Source: Paenibacillus andongensis (lineage in GTDB: Bacteria; Bacillota; Bacilli; Paenibacillales; NBRC-103111). From it: DNA of 64,000 bases. The position numbers were made by a program, and so were the translations under genes. Shown here piece by piece: positions 59,767 to 64,000 of the stretch. Each line of letters begins with the position of its first letter. Position 1 is the first letter of the stretch. Under the pieces are notes generated by a model. It did no database searches. It saw only the letters and a list, made by a program, of their open reading frames with translations, and was not told the origin of the DNA. The stretch lies in assembly GCF_025369935.1 (NCBI RefSeq), contig NZ_CP104467.1:3293001-3357000 (forward strand). The letters are read 5' to 3'.

Positions 59767-60491
59767 TGCTTGACACCTCCATAATATAAGAATGCTTCTT
59801 CAATCGTTGCGGAGGAAGTAGCCTGTTTCAACTCATCCGGTGTTCCTACTGCCGTGAGTCTGCCGTCACGGATCATACCAAGCTGATGACATTTGTCTGC
59901 TTCATCCATCACGTGGGTGGTCACGAGAATCGTTGTGCCCTGCGAACTGAGATTCGTTAACTCTTGCCAAATTGATTTGCGTAAGACGGGGTCAATGCCC
60001 ACCGTAGGCTCATCGAGAATTAGAATGCCTGGCTCGTGCAGCAAAGAGATTGCGAGTGATAAGCGGCGCTTCATTCCTCCAGAATAATTGGAAATCTGCT
60101 TCTTCAAATGAGATCCTAGATCAACAAGCTCCATGACGTCATGGATGCGCTGCTTGCGCTTTGTTCCCGTTAACCCATACAAAGATGCGAAGAACTCCAA
60201 ATTCTCTTGAGCGGTTAGTTCTGCATAAAGGGCATCCGATTGCGCCATGTAACCGATTTTCGATAGCATCGCTAACTGGGGCATCTGCTGCCCGAGCACA
60301 TGAACGGTCCCCGATGTGGGAACATCAATGCCAGCAATTAAACGTACAAGTGTTGTTTTCCCCGATCCGGAAGGGCCGAGCAATCCGAAAATATGGGCTT
60401 TCGGCACAGCTAGAGTAATGTCATTCAGAACAATCTTTTCATCAAATTGCTTGCTGACACCATGCACTTGAATAGAAAGGTCTGTAGTCAT
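59763..60491 (-). CDS. ABC exporter ATPase (DrrA/YhcH-like)
   Basis: 242 aa from ATG 60491, after AAGAGGTG; the in-frame ATG at 60548 lies upstream of the first operator. Walker A GPSGSGKTT, signature YSGGMKRRLSLAISLLHEPG, Walker B LILDEPTVGID, H-loop TTHVMDEADKC, as in ABC-2 drug exporters. It is first gene of the operon ATPase-permease-TetR. Confidence 0.92.
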   Translation of the reverse strand: MTTDLSIQVHGVSKQFDEKIVLNDITLAVPKAHIFGLLGPSGSGKTTLVRLIAGIDVPTSGTVHVLGQQMPQLAMLSKIGYMAQSDALYAELTAQENLEFFASLYGLTGTKRKQRIHDVMELVDLGSHLKKQISNYSGGMKRRLSLAISLLHEPGILILDEPTVGIDPVLRKSIWQELTNLSSQGTTILVTTHVMDEADKCHQLGMIRDGRLTAVGTPDELKQATSSATIEEAFLYYGGVKQ

Positions 60492-60510
60492 ATCTTGCAC
60501 CTCTTTCGGG

Positions 60511-60525
60511 AGTGAGTAATCACTT
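60511..60525. promoter_or_regulatory. TetR operator 1 (dyad AGTGAGTAATCACTT)
   Basis: AGTGA-GTAA-TCACT dyad, 20 bp before the ATPase start. It recurs at 60572-60586 with 61-bp spacing. This type of dyad is typical of TetR repressors; the regulator in the same operon is the probable binder. Confidence 0.7.
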
Positions 60526-60571
60526 ATTTTTCTTGATGTACTTATCATACGCCATCACATTGAATTTGAGA

Positions 60572-60586
60572 AGTGAGTAATCACTC
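60572..60586. promoter_or_regulatory. TetR operator 2 (dyad AGTGAGTAATCACTC)
   Basis: Second copy of the dyad, 14 of 15 bases identical to operator 1. A TATGAT-like -10 element on the minus strand lies between the two, with a -35-like TTCTCA beside this copy. Confidence 0.7.
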
Positions 60587-60755
60587 ATTTCTGAGAATTA
60601 TTTTATACCGCTCTTAACTGAGAGTGTTTATAAAGCTTGATACAAAGCAAGCTGCGCTCAAGAGGCTCTAATATTTGAATGAGAGTCGTTCAGCAACTTT
60701 GTGAAGCATGTTGGGAACCCGCCAATTGAAAATCCCCGAGTGCACGATAGTCCAA

Positions 60756-60937
60756 GTTGTATTTTGTGCAACAATACAACTGCTTCACCCTGTGTAGCCT
60801 GCTACTGTTGTATTTCGTACAACATTTCGAGCCCATTTGTTCCCAAATAGCCTAATCTAGGCCTAATTGTTGTACATCATACAACAACGAAAGATGAGAG
60901 GTGGAGACTTGGCAGATAAAGTTGTACTTTATACAAC
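60756..60937 (-). repeat. Four-palindrome repeat element, copy B (inverted)
   Basis: Four 17-bp dyads at 60756-60772, 60807-60823, 60869-60885 and 60921-60937; starts are 51, 62 and 52 bp apart. The reverse strand matches copy A (8178-9596 with the insertion removed): both span 182 bp, the spacers align, and unit 1 differs by a compensatory C-G to T-A change in its stem. It lies between the exporter operon's upstream region and the end of the gene at 61055. Confidence 0.8.
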
Positions 60938-60997
60938 GTTCATGGCAACCGAGAATATGGATGCTTTCATAAGTTTCGTGGCCTTATCCCAAGCAGG

Positions 60998-61037
60998 AAA
61001 AAAGGCATCCCAGAGTAACCCAGAGGAATGCCTTTTT
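60998..61037 (-). terminator. Terminator of the secreted repeat-protein gene
   Basis: On the minus strand AAAAAGGCAT...ATGCCTTTTTT form a hairpin with a T-run, just past the stop of the leftward gene at 61055. Confidence 0.8.
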
Positions 61038-61054
61038 GCTATCACTTGCAATGA

Positions 61055-61747
61055 TCAGTCTTTGACTTTCGCGTCTTTCTTACGATCAACCCATTGTTCA
61101 ATAGATGGGGTTAATTGATCCTTTATGGACGACACAAGCTTGTCCTTCGAAATGCCCTTAGACTTGGCAATCTCAGCCAGGGATTTGCCGGAGCGGAGCT
61201 GGGCGTGAAGTTCGTCCTTGCTCAGACCGAGAGTCTTAGCAAGCTTCTCGGTATCCGGCTTCAGTCCGAACTTATGCCCCTTGCCGCGGCCATCATGACC
61301 ATCTAACAAGTTTTTCTCGTTGAGGATGAACTTCAAATGCTCATTGAGTTTCATCTTCATGTGCTCGCCTTGATCAGCTGTCAGCTTGCCGTCTTTGACG
61401 GCAGCATCAATTTTGCCTGTTCGAAGCTGCTGCAGCTTGGCAGTCAAGTCGGCTTCGCTGATGCCTTTGTCTGCGGCTGCTTCAACGATGCTTTTGCCGT
61501 TCCTCAGCGCTTTGACGAGCACTTCTTTGTCAACACCGATGACGGTAGCAGACTCATCGACAATCGGCCATTTTCGGCGGTGACCGCCATGATCCTTCTC
61601 ATCTGTCTGTTGCAAACGAATCGTTTGCTCCTGATCCCCGGAAGGAGATTGAGCGGCTGCCGTTACGGAGGGAAGTGCCGTGCAGCCAAGAGCGATTGTG
61701 AAAGCAATCGAGCTCACCACTAGCTTTTTCATATACGTTGGGTTCAT
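61055..61747 (-). CDS. Secreted protein with two helical 'GKS-x-x-E' repeats
   Basis: 230 aa. ATG 61747 has AAAGGAGGG upstream. Signal peptide to about residue 33. Two similar repeats: VIGVDKEVLVKALRNGKSIV plus EAAADKGISEADL, and TLGLSKDELHAQLRSGKSLA plus EIAKSKGISKDKL. A charged linker (GHDGRGKGHKFGLKP) separates them. Such repeats occur in several secreted Bacillales proteins of unknown function. The tail is basic. Confidence 0.78.
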   Translation of the reverse strand: MNPTYMKKLVVSSIAFTIALGCTALPSVTAAAQSPSGDQEQTIRLQQTDEKDHGGHRRKWPIVDESATVIGVDKEVLVKALRNGKSIVEAAADKGISEADLTAKLQQLRTGKIDAAVKDGKLTADQGEHMKMKLNEHLKFILNEKNLLDGHDGRGKGHKFGLKPDTEKLAKTLGLSKDELHAQLRSGKSLAEIAKSKGISKDKLVSSIKDQLTPSIEQWVDRKKDAKVKD

Positions 61748-61863
61748 ACTTTTAATCCCTCCTTTCCTGTTGGATTAGGACTACAGCGCTTAGTCTGTGC
61801 AGAAGGGGTTAATTTTACTTTAAAGGAACCTTAGTCTCACATAAAAATTTCCATAAATCTGAT

Positions 61864-62496
61864 TTACTTAGCGTTCACAGCCATCTGATAAAGAGGGATG
61901 AGCTTCTCAAAAGTTTGTTTAATAAGCAGCTCAAGTTCAGCCGGTTTCCCTAGCACGGGATCCTTGAAACTGAGGTTGCGGCCGATGAGCAGCTCCGCTT
62001 TTTTGACATCACGGAAACGAATTAATGCGTCGTTCCAGCCGCTGCGATCAAGATCGGACAGGGGGGTAACGTCTTTTTTCATATGGTCGAAGGAAAGGAC
62101 GAAATCGGATGGAATTTCTTTTTGCAAACGGTCGATTTCTTTCATGTAGGTAGTTGCAATGTTACTTTTATTCGGGAGTTCATAAATAAGTGCCAACCAA
62201 ATAAACACTCGATCATCAAATAGACCTACTTGGAAGTGAGGTACCTGTTTATACCCTCGTTTGTTTGGACAAATCGCCAGCCAAGTATCAACAGGGGGAT
62301 TCACTTTACGTCTTAAGTGTTTAGCGATATGTAGGAACATTTCTGTACCGGAAAGGACGGACAAATCCTGAGCCAATGCATCACCTAATGCTTTAAATTT
62401 AGGCTGAATGCGCTCTCGAATGGCTTCCATACGTCCATCAAGACCTTCTATAGCAAAGGTATCGAAATCATGCTGTGCAAATCCAATGAAACTCAT
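61864..62496 (-). CDS. DUF1054 (YktB-like, UPF0637) family protein
   Basis: 210 aa from ATG 62496, preceded by AGAGGAAT. The start MSFIGFAQHDFDTFAIEGLD and the later TEMFLHIAKHLRRKVNPPVD, TWLAICPNKRGYKQVPHFQV are the family pattern. The structure is known for YktB but no function is established. It is a single-gene unit. Confidence 0.88.
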   Translation of the reverse strand: MSFIGFAQHDFDTFAIEGLDGRMEAIRERIQPKFKALGDALAQDLSVLSGTEMFLHIAKHLRRKVNPPVDTWLAICPNKRGYKQVPHFQVGLFDDRVFIWLALIYELPNKSNIATTYMKEIDRLQKEIPSDFVLSFDHMKKDVTPLSDLDRSGWNDALIRFRDVKKAELLIGRNLSFKDPVLGKPAELELLIKQTFEKLIPLYQMAVNAK

Positions 62497-62688
62497 TTGT
62501 TTAATTCCTCTTTTCAATTACGTTTTCAATTATTCTAAAGCAATTCGTGTATTCCCGCAATAAATACGAGTTTCAGATAAGGAAGTAGGCCATCGGACCG
62601 ATTTTATGACAGAAAAGCAGGAAAAAAGTGGAACCATGCCGAATTATGTGATAACTATCAATCAGGAAAGACAGGAGAATTTAATCGT

Positions 62689-63534
62689 ATGAGGATGTCA
62701 AAATGGTCTAAAATAGCGGTACTTGGCACTTTAATGGGAACTTGTTTCACAGCGGGTGTTTACGCACAGGATGTGCTGCAGCGCGTTGATGCTTACTTAA
62801 GAAACGATTTTAAAGTCGTCGTGAATGGGCAAGAAGTGAAGCTGGCGAATCCGCCTTTAATTTATAATAATTCCAGTTATTTGCCGGTGAAGGAACTTGG
62901 AACTTATTTAGGAGCGGTTGTGAATTGGAAGGATAGCACGAAAACCATCTATCTGAATTCCCGTATTAATCCCCAGCAGCCTGCGGAAGGCAACGAAACG
63001 AATTATACAGAAATTGTGCTGCAGTACCCCTATCCACAGTACTTGGATTATTTAGGGGGGACTTATCCGATTCTAGTTAATACGACGGATCAGACATATT
63101 ACCGGTTGAAAGATCTGGACCGAATGGGGGTTTCTACGGGCGGATTACGGAAAGCGAAGGAAAAGTATACAGAGGATATTTATGTCAGCGAAGAAGAATT
63201 GAAAAAGAGTTGGAAAGAAACGCCGCAAATTTCCTATCTCATAAATGAACCCATCGTGATTACAGGGGAGCAGGATCCAGTAAAGCTCAAGACAATCAGA
63301 GCGTATGTGGAAGGTTTTCGATATTATGAGATCAATAAAGTACCTTACATGACGAATCCAATTATCATCGATGCGCTGCCTGAAGAGAATACATACAGCT
63401 ACTTGCTTACGGAAAATGGGCATTTCTATCGTACAACTCTCAAACTGACGCAAATAAATGGCAATAATAATAAGCCTGATTATGTCGTTGGAAGTTCCTC
63501 CAAAGAGGACATCCAGGTGACGAGAGTTAAATAA
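62689..63534 (+). CDS. Secreted copper-amine-oxidase-N-like domain protein
   Basis: 281 aa. Signal peptide to about residue 26 (TAGVYA). The CAO-N-type domain begins at DFKVVVNGQEVKLANPPLIY and includes SSYLPVKELGTYLGAVVNWK. The remaining 170 residues hold a beta-rich region (ITGEQDPVKLKTIRAYVEGF) without a known domain. The ATG at 62689 has AGGAGAATTT upstream. It converges with the response regulator: the stop codons are adjacent. Confidence 0.82.
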   Translation: MRMSKWSKIAVLGTLMGTCFTAGVYAQDVLQRVDAYLRNDFKVVVNGQEVKLANPPLIYNNSSYLPVKELGTYLGAVVNWKDSTKTIYLNSRINPQQPAEGNETNYTEIVLQYPYPQYLDYLGGTYPILVNTTDQTYYRLKDLDRMGVSTGGLRKAKEKYTEDIYVSEEELKKSWKETPQISYLINEPIVITGEQDPVKLKTIRAYVEGFRYYEINKVPYMTNPIIIDALPEENTYSYLLTENGHFYRTTLKLTQINGNNNKPDYVVGSSSKEDIQVTRVK

Positions 63535-64000
63535 TTAACTGCCGGTGCCTGATTGCTTTTTTAAATAAAAAATAGCAATTTGCGTGCGATCTCGGAGATT
63601 CAGCTTGCTGAGAATTTCCGTAATATAATTTTTAACGGTACCTTCGCTCAGGAATAGCTCCTGGGCGATTTCTTTATTGGACAGACCTTCAGCGATTTGG
63701 GCTACGACAGCTTGTTCGCTAGCAGTTAATCCATATCCACTAAGTGGTTTGGGTGCAGGTATGTTCGAAGATGAATTAGTACCGATAAAGGTCGTCAATT
63801 TCTTAGCAATTTCGGGATGAATAAGAAGATTGCCTTGCTCTACTGTCTTGATTCCTTGAATAATCCGATCCGGCGAAATATTTTTGAGCAGATAACCGCT
63901 GGCTCCGTTTCGCAAGGCCTGAACGATAAATTCATCATCATCGAATGTGGTCAGAATAAGCACAGCAATATGAGGATAAGCTTGCTTAATCTTCAACGTG
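63535..64000 (-). CDS. NarL/FixJ-type response regulator, C-terminal part
   Basis: The frame runs off the right edge, so only about 155 C-terminal residues are seen. The end of the receiver domain is visible (AVLILTTFDDDEFIVQALRN, then GASGYLLKNISPD with the conserved Lys). A LuxR-type HTH follows: LTASEQAVVAQIAEGLSNKE, then IAQELFLSEGTVKNYITEIL. It is probably paired with a sensor kinase beyond the edge. The TTG at 63996 is internal and not a start. Confidence 0.92.
   Translation of the reverse strand, partial: TLKIKQAYPHIAVLILTTFDDDEFIVQALRNGASGYLLKNISPDRIIQGIKTVEQGNLLIHPEIAKKLTTFIGTNSSSNIPAPKPLSGYGLTASEQAVVAQIAEGLSNKEIAQELFLSEGTVKNYITEILSKLNLRDRTQIAIFYLKKQSGTGS

Noticed and set aside
60756..60937. 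CRISPR-like array at the spaced palindromes
   Set aside because: The repeats are 17-bp dyads that differ from each other, the spacing is uneven (51/62/52), and the spacers align between the two copies, unlike CRISPR spacers. No cas genes are present.
60867..61118. 83-aa frame running through the repeat and terminator region
   Set aside because: It crosses a palindromic repeat and the end of a minus-strand gene; no ribosome site.

Overview
The window looks like a chromosomal segment of a spore-forming, low-to-mid GC Firmicute, most likely Paenibacillus or a close relative. The evidence is strong AGGAGG-type ribosome binding sites, GTG and TTG starts, an alpha/beta small acid-soluble spore protein, several secreted proteins with copper-amine-oxidase N-terminal domains, and Bacillales families such as DUF1292, DUF1054, DUF1906 and DUF2277. 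This assignment comes from gene content only; no database was searched.

Left part (1-13.5 kb): the end of a pyrimidine operon (carA-carB-pyrF-pyrE, with no pyrK or pyrD between carB and pyrF); a cyclic-di-GMP-I riboswitch ahead of a YjfB-like small protein; a LysR regulator divergent from a dapA-like plus RidA-like pair; an intact IS4-family insertion sequence that has landed inside a four-palindrome intergenic repeat; then acetyltransferases, an M20 dipeptidase and a nitroreductase.

Export block (13.5-29.4 kb): two consecutive exporter operons on the + strand. The first has a MacB-type ATPase, a lipoprotein adaptor, a 977-aa FtsX-type permease, a second ATPase with an AbrB-like tail, a solute-binding lipoprotein and a 717-aa secreted protein. 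The second has a SwrC-like RND pump, its lipoprotein adaptor and a 582-aa secreted protein that resembles the 717-aa one. Each exporter thus ends in a related large secreted protein, which is the best candidate here for an undescribed system.

Middle part (29.4-44 kb): tRNA-fMet, tRNA-Ile(CAU) and tRNA-Val(GAC); a ROK regulator and a Gfo/Idh/MocA oxidoreductase separated by a 29-bp perfect inverted repeat; DUF2277, DUF1906, a cupredoxin fusion, an NhaC antiporter group, a Cu/Zn superoxide dismutase lipoprotein, a spore protein and several small genes, including some of 23-54 codons.

Right part (44-64 kb): a lipid-linked sugar glycosylation cluster; a GGDEF-histidine kinase fusion; hydrolases; speA; two MFS transporters; a self-regulated ABC exporter-TetR operon with two matching operators; a second, inverted copy of the four-palindrome repeat; a secreted repeat protein; DUF1054; and the C-terminal part of a NarL-type response regulator that runs off the right edge.
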